Part shown: positions 1-7,539 of the stretch, in pieces
Layout of the letters: every line of letters starts with the position of its first letter
Position numbering within the stretch: the stretch's first letter is position 1
Source of the DNA: JASSUD01 sp031963365
GTDB lineage: Bacteria; Pseudomonadota; Gammaproteobacteria; Burkholderiales; Burkholderiaceae
Assembly: GCA_031963365.1 (NCBI GenBank)
Contig: JASSUF010000025.1
Location: 1-20,001, forward strand
DNA: 20,001 bases
Direction: 5' to 3'
The notes under the pieces: model-generated
The model's database searches: none
Told to the model about the DNA's origin: nothing
What the model saw: only the letters and a program-made list of their open reading frames with translations
Program-made: the position numbers and the translations under genes

Positions 1-84
1 GCCCGCACGGTTCTTAGGGGACGGCGGCTCAGCAATGCGCCGCTGTTACCCGACTCATATATTACTTGGAGAACGACCCCATGA
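1..84 (+). CDS. 3' end of an unidentified upstream gene (partial)
   Basis: An open frame enters from the left edge and ends at a TGA at 82-84, giving 27 residues that end in DSYITWRTTP. Its stop overlaps the ATG of the HMG synthase gene as ATGA, the same coupling seen between the next two genes, so it is probably the preceding gene of the same operon. In beta-branching cassettes this place is often held by a decarboxylating ketosynthase, a donor acyl carrier protein or a PKS module, but the visible tail is too short for me to recognise. That the frame is really coding is inferred only from the overlap. Confidence 0.35.
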   Translation, partial: ARTVLRGRRLSNAPLLPDSYITWRTTP

Positions 85-1343
85 TGTCGGTTGGCATAGA
101 AGCGATGAACGTATTTGGCGGCACAGCCTATATAGATATTAGCCAACTTGCGCAATATCGGAAATTGGATACGGCCCGTTTTCAGAATCTGATGATGGAG
201 CAAAAAGCGCTCGCTCTGCCCTACGAAGATCCGGTGACGTTCGGCGCTAATGCAGCAAGGCCGATTGTCGATGCGCTGTCCGCGGCAGAGAAAGATCGTA
301 TTGAAATGCTTATTACCTGCACCGAGTCTGGCATCGATTTCGGTAAATCCCTTAGCACCTATCTTCACCATTATCTTGGGCTGAACCGGAACTGCCGTTT
401 GTTTGAAATTAAGCAAGCCTGCTATTCCGGCACTGCCGGCCTGCAAATGGCGGTGAATTTTATTCTGTCACAGGTATCGCCCGGCGCTAAAGCGTTGGTA
501 GTCGCAACTGACATTGCGCGCTTCATGATCACCGAAGGCGCCGATGCGCTGCCAGAAGAATTTTCCTACTTTGAGCCAAGCACGGGTGCCGGTGCTGTTG
601 CTTTTCTGGTTAGTGAGCGCCCATCCATTTTCCAAATCGACGTGGGCGCTAATGGATATTACGGCTACGAAGTCATGGATACTTGCCGTCCAGCACCAGA
701 CATGGAAGCAGGCGATGCAGACCTTTCACTCTTATCCTATCTGGATTGCTGTGAAAATGCTTTTCTCGAATATAAAAAAAGAGTTCCTAAGGCAGATTAT
801 GCGCGTTCTTTTCAATATTTATCCTTTCACACGCCGTTTGGCGGTATGGTAAAAGGCGCGCATCGTACGATGATGCGCAAGATGATGAGGGCTAATCCGG
901 CAGAGATCGAAGCAGACTTCGAGCAACGCGTAATGCCTGGACTGATTTATTGCCAACGTGTCGGCAACATTATGGGCGGCTCCGTCTTATTAGCGCTAGC
1001 GGGCACGATCGATCATGGAAATTTCCAAAGCCCGGCGCGGATCGGCTATTTTTCCTACGGTTCGGGTTGTTGTTCCGAATTCTTAAGTGGCGTCGTGCGC
1101 AAAGAAGGGCAAATCGCATTGCAGCAACTCAAGATCGGGCAGCATCTCGACCAGCGTTATGCATTATCGATCGAAGAATACGATTATTTGCTGCGCGGCA
1201 ATAGCCAGCTTCGTTTCGGTACCCGCAATGTAAGGCTTGACGAGGGGATTTTTCCTGGCGCCAAGCTTGCCCAAAACGGTAAAAAATATCTGAAGCTACG
1301 CGAGATTAAAGAGTTCCATCGTGTCTATGAGTGGGCTTCATGA
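81..1343 (+). CDS. 3-hydroxy-3-methylglutaryl synthase-like enzyme of a polyketide beta-branching cassette (PksG/MupH/CurD family)
   Basis: It condenses an acetyl unit, carried on a donor acyl carrier protein, with the beta-keto group of a growing polyketide, the first step of beta-alkylation. With ATG at 81 the protein is 420 residues, the usual length of the family. The start is supported by GGAG at 67-70 and the ATGA overlap with the frame upstream; an in-frame TTG at 66 is less likely. The expected catalytic triad is visible: Glu82 in CTESG, Cys114 in QACYSGT and His250 in FHTPFGG, followed by the conserved KGAHR. The fold is thiolase-like. Its stop overlaps the ATG of the ECH1 gene (ATGA at 1340-1343), so the two are translationally coupled. 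It differs from primary-metabolism HMG-CoA synthase by context: two crotonases follow directly, and a stand-alone acyltransferase and enoylreductase are near. Confidence 0.95.
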   Translation: MMSVGIEAMNVFGGTAYIDISQLAQYRKLDTARFQNLMMEQKALALPYEDPVTFGANAARPIVDALSAAEKDRIEMLITCTESGIDFGKSLSTYLHHYLGLNRNCRLFEIKQACYSGTAGLQMAVNFILSQVSPGAKALVVATDIARFMITEGADALPEEFSYFEPSTGAGAVAFLVSERPSIFQIDVGANGYYGYEVMDTCRPAPDMEAGDADLSLLSYLDCCENAFLEYKKRVPKADYARSFQYLSFHTPFGGMVKGAHRTMMRKMMRANPAEIEADFEQRVMPGLIYCQRVGNIMGGSVLLALAGTIDHGNFQSPARIGYFSYGSGCCSEFLSGVVRKEGQIALQQLKIGQHLDQRYALSIEEYDYLLRGNSQLRFGTRNVRLDEGIFPGAKLAQNGKKYLKLREIKEFHRVYEWAS

Positions 1344-2134
1344 TGACTGAGCGATCTTATCAAACCCTACGTGTACGCTTTCAGGATCCCGTTTGCTTTT
1401 TACAACTGTACCGTCCTGCGGCACAAAATACCATCAACGACCAACTGCTTGATGAATGTTCAGACGTGCTCGATCGCTGCGAAGAGGCTACCACCGTACT
1501 AGTCATCGAAGGTTTGCCGGAAATGTTCTGTTTTGGTGCTGACTTTACAGCCATACAGGCAGCGCAGACCCAGGGTAATGCTGCTCCAGCTGTGCCTGCC
1601 ACGGGTGATCCTGAACTACTGTATGACCTGTGGCAACGGCTGACTTCTGGACCTTACGTAGTAATTTCTCATGTGCGTGGCAAGGTCAATGCTGGCGGTG
1701 TCGGCTTTGTCGCGGCTAGCGATATAGTGATCGCCGACGATACTGCCGTGTTCAGTTTGTCCGAATTGCTGTTTGGCTTAATGCCTGCGTGTGTATTGCC
1801 GTTTTTGACTCGCCGCATAGGCTGGCAGAAAGCCCACTATATGACGTTAATGACTCATCCCGTCAGCGTGTCTCAAGCCGCTGCCTGGGGCTTGGTTGAT
1901 GCGCATGAGCCTAATAGCGATGCTCTATTACGCCGTCACTTGCTGCGCCTTAGGCACTTGCATAAGACGGCAGTGGCTCGCTACAAGCGCTTTGCCAACG
2001 CGCTTAGCGGTTCCTTAGTGACAGATAAGCAGTTAGCATTGGCCGCGAATAGAGAAATGTTTTCCGATCCATGCAATCTAGAGAAGATCGGGCGCTATAT
2101 TGAACAAGGAATTTTTCCATGGGAGTCTTCCTAA
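1340..2134 (+). CDS. ECH1 enoyl-CoA hydratase-like dehydratase of the beta-branching cassette (PksH/MupJ/CurE family)
   Basis: This crotonase-superfamily protein should dehydrate the carrier-bound HMG intermediate to a 3-methylglutaconyl group. The chosen start, ATG 1340, overlaps the HMG synthase stop and gives 264 residues; GTG 1331 is an alternative upstream start. Crotonase oxyanion-hole segments are visible as FCFGADF (residues 63-69) and NAGGVGF (117-123), followed by SLSELLFGLMPACVLPFL, which is typical of this branch. The N-terminal half is shorter and less conserved than in fatty-acid hydratases. Assignment as ECH1 rather than ECH2 rests on the GADF oxyanion segment, the LLFGLMP motif and the gene order synthase-ECH1-ECH2, which is common in such cassettes. 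The gene ends two bases before the ECH2 start codon. Confidence 0.9.
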   Translation: MMTERSYQTLRVRFQDPVCFLQLYRPAAQNTINDQLLDECSDVLDRCEEATTVLVIEGLPEMFCFGADFTAIQAAQTQGNAAPAVPATGDPELLYDLWQRLTSGPYVVISHVRGKVNAGGVGFVAASDIVIADDTAVFSLSELLFGLMPACVLPFLTRRIGWQKAHYMTLMTHPVSVSQAAAWGLVDAHEPNSDALLRRHLLRLRHLHKTAVARYKRFANALSGSLVTDKQLALAANREMFSDPCNLEKIGRYIEQGIFPWESS

Positions 2135-2135
2135 T

Positions 2136-2885
2136 ATGCCCGCACCTGTTGTTTATCGCACTACCCTTGAACCGTCCATAGTGCAAATTACGCTGGAAGA
2201 TCGGGAACATAAGAATATGATTTCGGATGGTATGCGTACCGGGTTGATCCGCGAATTTCGGGATATTGCTTCCGATCCAACATGTAAGGTTGTAATTCTC
2301 ACCGGATACGACACCTATTTTTGCTCTGGTGGCACTCAGGATCTGCTGCTGACGTTATCCAAAGGCCAGCAAAAATTCACCAATACCCCGATTTATGATC
2401 TGCTTTTGAGCTGTGAGATCCCGGTCATTTCTGCCATGCAAGGGCATGGTATTGGTGGCGGTTTCACGCTAGGTCTATCCGCCGACTTTGTCATTTTTAG
2501 TAGTGAAAGTGTGTATACAGTTAATTTCATGAAATACGGTTTTACACCTGGTTTTGGTTCCACTCTTATTCTGCGGGAAAAACTTGGCTTGCCTCTGGCG
2601 CAGGAGATGCTGATGAATGCCAAAAATTATCGCGGCGCTGAACTTGCGCAGCGAGGCATTCCGTTCCCGGTCTTGCCAAGGGCCGAAGTGCTGCCATATG
2701 CTTATGAGCTTGCAAGACAGCTCGCGGAAAAGCCGCGCCATTCGCTTGTAATATTAAAGAATCATCTGGTGGCAGATCTTCGACAGCGCTTGCCGACTGT
2801 CGTTGAAATGGAAGTGGCAATGCAAGAAAAAACGTTTGATCACGAAGAGGTGAGGGAACGCATCAAGATGCTCTTCGGAAAATAG
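2136..2885 (+). CDS. ECH2 decarboxylase of the beta-branching cassette (PksI/MupK/CurF-ECH2 family)
   Basis: It should decarboxylate the 3-methylglutaconyl-carrier intermediate made by ECH1, leaving a methyl or exomethylene branch on the polyketide. ATG 2136 with GGGAG at 2121-2125 gives 249 residues, the usual length for this family; a TTG at 2100 inside ECH1 is in frame but would add an unrelated tail. Crotonase oxyanion-hole segments are YFCSGGTQDL (61-70) and GHGIGGGF (103-110). Lys80 in GQQKFTN and His236 in FDHEEV are the candidates for the Lys/His pair described for ECH2 decarboxylases. YGFTPGFGST (134-143) is also characteristic. It is the last gene of the coupled trio. No clear terminator follows, and an insertion-sequence remnant begins within about 20 bases. 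Confidence 0.93.
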   Translation: MPAPVVYRTTLEPSIVQITLEDREHKNMISDGMRTGLIREFRDIASDPTCKVVILTGYDTYFCSGGTQDLLLTLSKGQQKFTNTPIYDLLLSCEIPVISAMQGHGIGGGFTLGLSADFVIFSSESVYTVNFMKYGFTPGFGSTLILREKLGLPLAQEMLMNAKNYRGAELAQRGIPFPVLPRAEVLPYAYELARQLAEKPRHSLVILKNHLVADLRQRLPTVVEMEVAMQEKTFDHEEVRERIKMLFGK

Positions 2886-2903
2886 CGTACTGTAGGATTA
2901 TTA

Positions 2904-3610
2904 CTACAATTGTATATAACAACTATTTTCTGCATCCATCGACGTATTTCTTATATGCTCCAGGCCACTAAAAAGTCCTCGCTTTGTAAGCACGCTACAG
3001 GCTTGCGGATCGTGGGGTACGTATAGTTTGGTCTTTTCCGCTTGCAATTTCGAGGCGCGCATGAATATCAATAGGGCATGGACCTCTCCAAGTAAATGAT
3101 CATAGCGATGGCAATTGGCTACAGGTTCTAACCCCAAAGCAATGCCATTAAGCCATTCAATCGGAGCAGGCAAGTTAGACGCCGTCTGCGCATTTCATTC
3201 ATAAGGATCGAAGCCGTAATGGTCCCTGCTTCCAACACATATTCACAGGTCACCATTAACACATCCAGGCTTACTATAGGGGAGGCAACGTTCGCTCCAC
3301 AAAAGGGCACCATTACGTAAGGCGCTCGGTTTTTTCTCTAAATAGCTCGAGGGCCCCGGGCGCGCTGTTTCCAATGCTTCACAAAGCGCTGCACGCTATC
3401 GTAAGTATCTGGATACCCGATATCTTGCAAACCTTCAAAGAATCGACGCGCAGTACGACGACGTCTTCGAGGAAACTTCGTTTCCTGTTCCAACCATTGC
3501 TCTAGCTGCTTCTCATAATCACCTAGTTTCGGGCAAGGTGACTGTACCCGCTTATATTTTGGTTCTTCTACCGTTATCAATGACTTGCGCAGTTTGTGTT
3601 GGCAAGTCAA
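2904..3610 (-). pseudogene. Decayed IS21-family transposase (istA) remnant
   Basis: Three minus-strand fragments in different frames together resemble parts of an IS21-type IstA transposase. The fragment at 3338-3610 holds the N-terminal DNA-binding part: KLGDYEKQLEQWLEQE, the basic run RRRRRTARRFFEGLQ and YDSVQRFVKHWKQ. The fragment at 3128-3313 (SLDVLMVTCEYVLEAG) and the frame that takes over near 3175 (PAPIEWLNGIALG, then EPVANCHRYDHL) resemble the C-terminal end. The roughly 300-residue catalytic core is missing and at least one frameshift separates the last two pieces. No istB ATPase gene and no clear terminal repeats are seen. The open frame downstream of RYDHL, to 2904, probably lies past the original stop. 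This is a dead element between ECH2 and the acyltransferase. Family assignment is from remembered motifs, not an alignment. Confidence 0.65.
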
Positions 3611-3739
3611 ACAAAATAAATTCCGACCCTACAGATGCCTCGCGTTAAATATTGCAAGAACAATCAAAAGGGCAAGGATAAAATGGTACGTACAATGATT
3701 CATCTCGTTGTGGGCTGCGGCACTTAAGGCTATATCTGC

Positions 3740-4867
3740 TTACTCAGCGGGTTGTACGTTGCCTAATTCAAAGTAACCGTTATAACCCTCCAGATAGATC
3801 GCCGCGCGGTGACCGAAGAGCATCATGGCCTTGGTTTTCGTGGCTACAGGGCTGTCCAGGGAAGCGGCTTTGATTTTGGTGCCGATTGGATAATTATGGT
3901 TCCACTCATTAATTTTTTGCTGTAGTGCGGCAAGGATTTGCTCACGCTCATTGCCTGGTGTGGCGGCCGGTTTCTCAGTGGCAGTTGTGGACGTTAAAGC
4001 AGGTTGAGAGGTTACAGCAGGTAGCGGATGTTTTTTGATGTCAGCGAGCAGCTTAGTTAATACGTTTCCTACGCCAGGTTCTTCGAAGTGTGCTTCTCCT
4101 GCGGACAATAGATATTGGATGCTTTTTGTCCATTGCACCGGGTGCGTAATTTGGTCTGCCAAGTAGGCGGCAATTCGTTCAGCTTGGTAGGGGCAGGCAT
4201 CAATATTCGCAATGACTGGGATTGAAAGTGGGGAGAAAGTAAATTCTTTTAGATAAGCTTCAAATTCCTTCCTAGCGGCTTCCAGATAACGGGAATGGAA
4301 AGCGCCACTAGTATTCAACGGAGTATAGCGTGTGCCGTTAGTTTCAAAGAATGAGGCTGCGCGGATAATATCTTCTTTTAAGCCAGAGAGAATGGTTTGC
4401 GTGGGCGAATTCAGATTGGCAATATCAATGGATGTAAGGCCGTTGGTCTGTAGAATCTGCTTAACATCTGTTTCAGATGGTCCAATGACAGCAGCCATTG
4501 CTCCTGCTGGCGCCTCACTCATTAGTTCCCCGCGTTTTTTGACCAGCTTTAAGCCGTCTTCGAAACGGATTGCGCCTGAAGCTTCTAACGCATTGTATTC
4601 ACCAAGACTGTGGCCAACAAGATAATCTGCCTGAGGGCTTGTATCATGGTAGCGTTGCCGATAGGAAAGCGCATTCACGACAAATAAGGCGGGTTGTGTA
4701 TAACGTGTATTGTTAAGTTGCTTGTGTGAATCCTTGAGGCATAGATCCTGAATTGAATAGCCCAGAATGTCGCTGGCTGTCGCGGTGAGTTCTGGGAATT
4801 GCTCAAAAAGCTCGGCGCCCATTCCCTTCACTTGTGAACCTTGGCCTGGAAACATATAGACGCTCAT
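3740..4867 (-). CDS. Stand-alone (trans-acting) malonyl-CoA:ACP acyltransferase of a trans-AT polyketide synthase
   Basis: A FabD-like acyltransferase that should load malonyl units in trans onto PKS modules lacking their own AT domain. ATG 4867 has a strong GGAGG six bases upstream and gives 375 residues; a GTG one codon earlier is in frame. GQGSQ (8-12), the nucleophile Ser87 in GHSLGE, malonate-binding Arg112 in KKRGELM, and His191 in GAFHS are all present, so it looks active and malonyl-specific. Housekeeping FabD is about 310 residues. Here a Thr/Pro/Ala-rich linker (about 285-310) leads to an extra C-terminal segment of about 65 residues containing YPIGTKIKA and LFGHRAAIYLEGYNGYF. I believe similar tails occur on other trans-ATs, but I do not know their function. 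It is transcribed towards the IS remnant and away from the enoylreductase. Confidence 0.93.
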   Translation of the reverse strand: MSVYMFPGQGSQVKGMGAELFEQFPELTATASDILGYSIQDLCLKDSHKQLNNTRYTQPALFVVNALSYRQRYHDTSPQADYLVGHSLGEYNALEASGAIRFEDGLKLVKKRGELMSEAPAGAMAAVIGPSETDVKQILQTNGLTSIDIANLNSPTQTILSGLKEDIIRAASFFETNGTRYTPLNTSGAFHSRYLEAARKEFEAYLKEFTFSPLSIPVIANIDACPYQAERIAAYLADQITHPVQWTKSIQYLLSAGEAHFEEPGVGNVLTKLLADIKKHPLPAVTSQPALTSTTATEKPAATPGNEREQILAALQQKINEWNHNYPIGTKIKAASLDSPVATKTKAMMLFGHRAAIYLEGYNGYFELGNVQPAE

Positions 4868-5019
4868 CACTACCCTCCTTATAGACTTTAAAAACTACTA
4901 TATATGCTAAGTGGGCCGAGCAGACTCAGAACTTCGCCGTATTATTAGGAAGCAGTCACTTTTTTTCATCAAGCAGCCTGTATGATCCGCATTCTTATCC
5001 AATTTAGGATGTCAATTTT
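4868..5019. promoter_or_regulatory. Divergent intergenic region between the AT and enoylreductase genes
   Basis: These 152 bases must carry the promoters for both neighbours, which are transcribed away from each other. On the plus strand TATGAT at 4981-4986 is a good -10 candidate for the enoylreductase gene, but no convincing -35 box sits 16-18 bases upstream. On the minus strand CATATATAG around 4904-4912 could be a -10 for the acyltransferase gene, again without a clear -35. An AGGA at 5006-5009 is a weak ribosome-binding site for the start at 5020. The position of the promoters is inferred from gene orientation more than from motifs. Confidence 0.4.
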
Positions 5020-6426
5020 ATGCATACAACGTCCAGCGTAGAAGAGGAGGCCTCTTTAGAGGCGCAGTATTTAGGTAGCCAGGCATTTCGTGCACGCTAT
5101 GGCCTGAAGTATGCCTATGTGGCGGGCGCCATGTATCGCGGCACTGCCTCAGCAGCTTTAGTGGTGCGATTGGGGCAAGCTGGCTTGATTGGCTATTTGG
5201 GGACAGGGGGGCTGAGCCTGGAAGCCATTGAAGCCGCCATTCAGACGATTCAATCTCAGCTTGGAGAGGGGACGTCCTATGGCCTGAACCTGCTGGCCGA
5301 CTACGTTGAACCGGATCTTGAACGGGCGACAGTTGATTTATATCTGAAATATGGTGTTCGCTATATTGAAGCAGCTGCCTTTATGCAAATGACGCCAGCC
5401 TTAATTCTTTTCCGCGTCAAAGGACTGAGCCGTGATGCAAACGGTAATATCCAATGTGCGCACCGGGTCCTGGCCAAGGTGTCGCACTTAGAAGTGGCTC
5501 AGGCATTTATGCGTCCAGCACCTGCTCATTTGGTAGAAGCATTGCAAAAAGAGGGTGTCATTACTGCTGAGCAGGCTGCATTAGCGCAATACGTGCCGAT
5601 GAGCGATGACATTTGCGTCGAAGCTGACTCTGGTGGCCATACTGATGGTGGTATTCCGACGATTCTTTTGCCGGCGATGCAACAGTTACGGCGGATGCTG
5701 GTTGCTCAATACCATTATCCGGAACCCGTCTGCGTGGGGTTGGGCGGCGGTATTGGCACGCCAACTTCTGCCGTTGCTGCGTTCGCAATGGGGGCGGATT
5801 TTATTTTAACGGGCTCGATCAACCAGTGTACGGTGGAGTCTGGCGCTACCGAAGTTGTGAAAGCCATGCTGCAGCAAGCCAGTATCCATGACATGGCATA
5901 CGCTCCGGCAGGGGATATGTTCGAGATGGGCGCACGGGTTCAGGTACTGAAGAAAGGACTCCTGTTTCCGATGCGGGCGAATAAGCTTTTTGCGTTGTAT
6001 AGCCACTATGAAAAGCTTGAAGATATCCCTGTTGCAATCAGAGGCCAGCTTGAACGTAGCTACTTCAAACGCAGTCTGGATGAGGTTTGGGGCGAGACCG
6101 AGCGCCATTTACAGTCACGTGGACGAATGCAGGATCTTGCGAAGGCGCAGACCAATCCAAAATACCGGATGGCGCTGTTGTTTCGATGGTATTTCGCGTA
6201 CTCTACCCGGCTTGCATTTAGTGGGACAATGGATGATCTTGCCAATCACCAGGTGCATACTGGGCCAGCCTTAGGCGCATTTAATCAATGGGTTAAGGGG
6301 ACGCCGCTGGAATCTTGGGAAAAGCGCCATGTCGATCAGATCGCGGCCAAGCTGATGGAGGCGACAGCTGAACAAATGGGTACCTATTACGAGCAATTTT
6401 TAACCCGGCAAAAAGAATTCGTATAA
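5020..6426 (+). CDS. Trans-acting enoylreductase, PfaD/2-nitropropane-dioxygenase-like FMN protein of a trans-AT PKS
   Basis: An FMN-dependent TIM-barrel enoylreductase that should reduce enoyl intermediates on PKS carrier proteins, working in trans for modules without an ER domain. The 468-residue protein starts with ATG 5020. Diagnostic segments are GLNLLADYVEP (88-98), EADSGGHTD (201-209), the phosphate-binding loop GLGGGIGTP (240-248), TGSINQCTVESG (264-275), and the C-terminal region after MFEMGARVQVLKKG that is typical of PfaD proteins and absent from plain nitronate monooxygenases. In several trans-AT systems this domain is fused to an acyltransferase; here it is a separate gene, divergent from the AT. 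PUFA-synthase PfaD is the close alternative, but the beta-branching cassette and the stand-alone AT favour a polyketide role. Confidence 0.92.
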   Translation: MHTTSSVEEEASLEAQYLGSQAFRARYGLKYAYVAGAMYRGTASAALVVRLGQAGLIGYLGTGGLSLEAIEAAIQTIQSQLGEGTSYGLNLLADYVEPDLERATVDLYLKYGVRYIEAAAFMQMTPALILFRVKGLSRDANGNIQCAHRVLAKVSHLEVAQAFMRPAPAHLVEALQKEGVITAEQAALAQYVPMSDDICVEADSGGHTDGGIPTILLPAMQQLRRMLVAQYHYPEPVCVGLGGGIGTPTSAVAAFAMGADFILTGSINQCTVESGATEVVKAMLQQASIHDMAYAPAGDMFEMGARVQVLKKGLLFPMRANKLFALYSHYEKLEDIPVAIRGQLERSYFKRSLDEVWGETERHLQSRGRMQDLAKAQTNPKYRMALLFRWYFAYSTRLAFSGTMDDLANHQVHTGPALGAFNQWVKGTPLESWEKRHVDQIAAKLMEATAEQMGTYYEQFLTRQKEFV

Positions 6427-6429
6427 AGG

Positions 6430-6538
6430 ACTGCCAGATCATGAGGGTCTTTGCGCTATCAGATGTTCGGCTACTAGCGATTTCTCTCAGCTGTTTGATC
6501 CACGCGAGTAATTCTTGCTCCTTCGGCGTGAGTCCTTC
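6430..6538 (-). pseudogene. Possible LuxR-type helix-turn-helix remnant
   Basis: In the same frame as the phosphopantetheinyl transferase but beyond its stop, and after a second stop, the minus strand reads EGLTPKEQELLAWIKQ and then LREIASSRTSDSAKTLMI. This resembles the C-terminal LuxR DNA-binding motif (LTPxExExL...REIA...S..TxKxH), with the residues between the two blocks shortened. There is no start codon and the frame soon runs into the enoylreductase end. If real, it is a fossil of a LuxR-family regulator that once belonged to the PKS locus. The stretch is short, so chance similarity is possible. Confidence 0.25.
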
Positions 6539-6547
6539 TCATGCAAG

Positions 6548-7270
6548 CTAGATTAAGTCATGTACGATCGAAACTGAGGTAAAAACCCCATCTGACTGCA
6601 CCTTAAAACTGCCTTTAAAAACAGCACCTTTAGTTAGAGAAGAGGTAAGGTCTCGAGTGAGTCTAATAAAAAATGTATGGCTTTTCATTTCTATTTCGGT
6701 TATCTCTGCTGCATGAAATTCAAAGTATGCTCTTACTTGAGGGTAAAGTGCTTTAAATAAACTTTCCTTAGCAGAAAAGGCAAGTGTTAGAGATTGCTCA
6801 AATGTCAGTGGAAGCTTACCGAAAACATCTGCCTCATGTCTTTGAATGATCTGATCTTTAATATCATTTGCTGTTGCTAGTGGTATTAGGTCTGCCAGGT
6901 CGATACCGATGCTTTGATAATCAGTATTTTTAGCAACAGCACAAATTGCCTGTGTTGTGGTGTGGGTAATTGAGCCAACCAGCCCTTCAGGCCAGACCGG
7001 ATTACGGTGGTGTCCAACTCCTACGGTAGTTTTCTCTATTCCCAGCCTTTTTATAGCCTGCTGCGCAGCATAACGCCCGGCAAGAAATTCTGCTTTTCTT
7101 TTGATAACTGCACGGTCCAGAACAGGTACATATTCGATTTGATGCTGACTAAAGAGCGCATCTTCATAATAGGCTTCATCAAATTTGCATCGATAAGCAC
7201 AGACATTTGCTAAATTCGAAAGAGCAAATAGTTCTTCATTGACAATAAAAGTAGCGATAACGTTTCTCAT
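6548..7270 (-). CDS. 4'-phosphopantetheinyl transferase, EntD/Sfp superfamily
   Basis: It should transfer the phosphopantetheine arm of coenzyme A to a serine of PKS or NRPS carrier proteins, converting them to the holo form. The 240-residue product has the family's ordered motifs: RKAEFLAGRYAAQQAI (58-73), WPEGLVGSITHT (93-104), the metal site IGIDLAD (121-127, Asp124) and FSAKESLFKALYP (165-177, Lys168, Glu169, Lys173). The spacing and the GSITHT and FSAKES forms point to the EntD subgroup. One oddity is that the Glu expected two residues after Asp124 is Ala126; some PPTases tolerate a non-acidic residue there, so activity is still likely. ATG 7270 lacks a good Shine-Dalgarno. Its DNA looks AT-richer than the PKS genes beside it. 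Its place next to the stand-alone PKS enzymes suggests it serves that pathway. Confidence 0.9.
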   Translation of the reverse strand: MRNVIATFIVNEELFALSNLANVCAYRCKFDEAYYEDALFSQHQIEYVPVLDRAVIKRKAEFLAGRYAAQQAIKRLGIEKTTVGVGHHRNPVWPEGLVGSITHTTTQAICAVAKNTDYQSIGIDLADLIPLATANDIKDQIIQRHEADVFGKLPLTFEQSLTLAFSAKESLFKALYPQVRAYFEFHAAEITEIEMKSHTFFIRLTRDLTSSLTKGAVFKGSFKVQSDGVFTSVSIVHDLI

Positions 7271-7539
7271 TTTATTTAGGCGTTGGCGTTAATCAGCGCT
7301 TAGAGCGTTGTCACAGGTATATCGATCGTAGGCTAAGTTGACGGTAATTCAATCAAAATATTAGGTTAACCCTGAATAGATTTTTTACGGTGAACAAACT
7401 ATATCAGAGCCAAGCAGAGTATTGTTAATAGGGAAAGGCTAAATTGAGTACCTTTATAAGCAACATCAGCCAATAGGCTTCATAAGCCTTAATGTGAAGT
7501 AAACAAGAAAGCTGAGTATGAGAAAACCTGCCGTTCGGT
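7271..7539. other. Gene-free AT-rich stretch
   Basis: No recognisable gene is present. It must contain the promoter of the minus-strand phosphopantetheinyl transferase gene, but I cannot place it. A TTGACG at 7338-7343 with TATTAG at 7359-7364 has only 15 bases between the boxes and is a weak plus-strand promoter candidate. A small inverted repeat, AGGCTT-CAT-AAGCCT near 7475-7490, is too short to interpret. Confidence 0.4.

Noticed and set aside
7338..7364. Plus-strand promoter TTGACG with TATTAG
   Set aside because: The spacer is only 15 bases, the -10 is poor, and no convincing gene follows.
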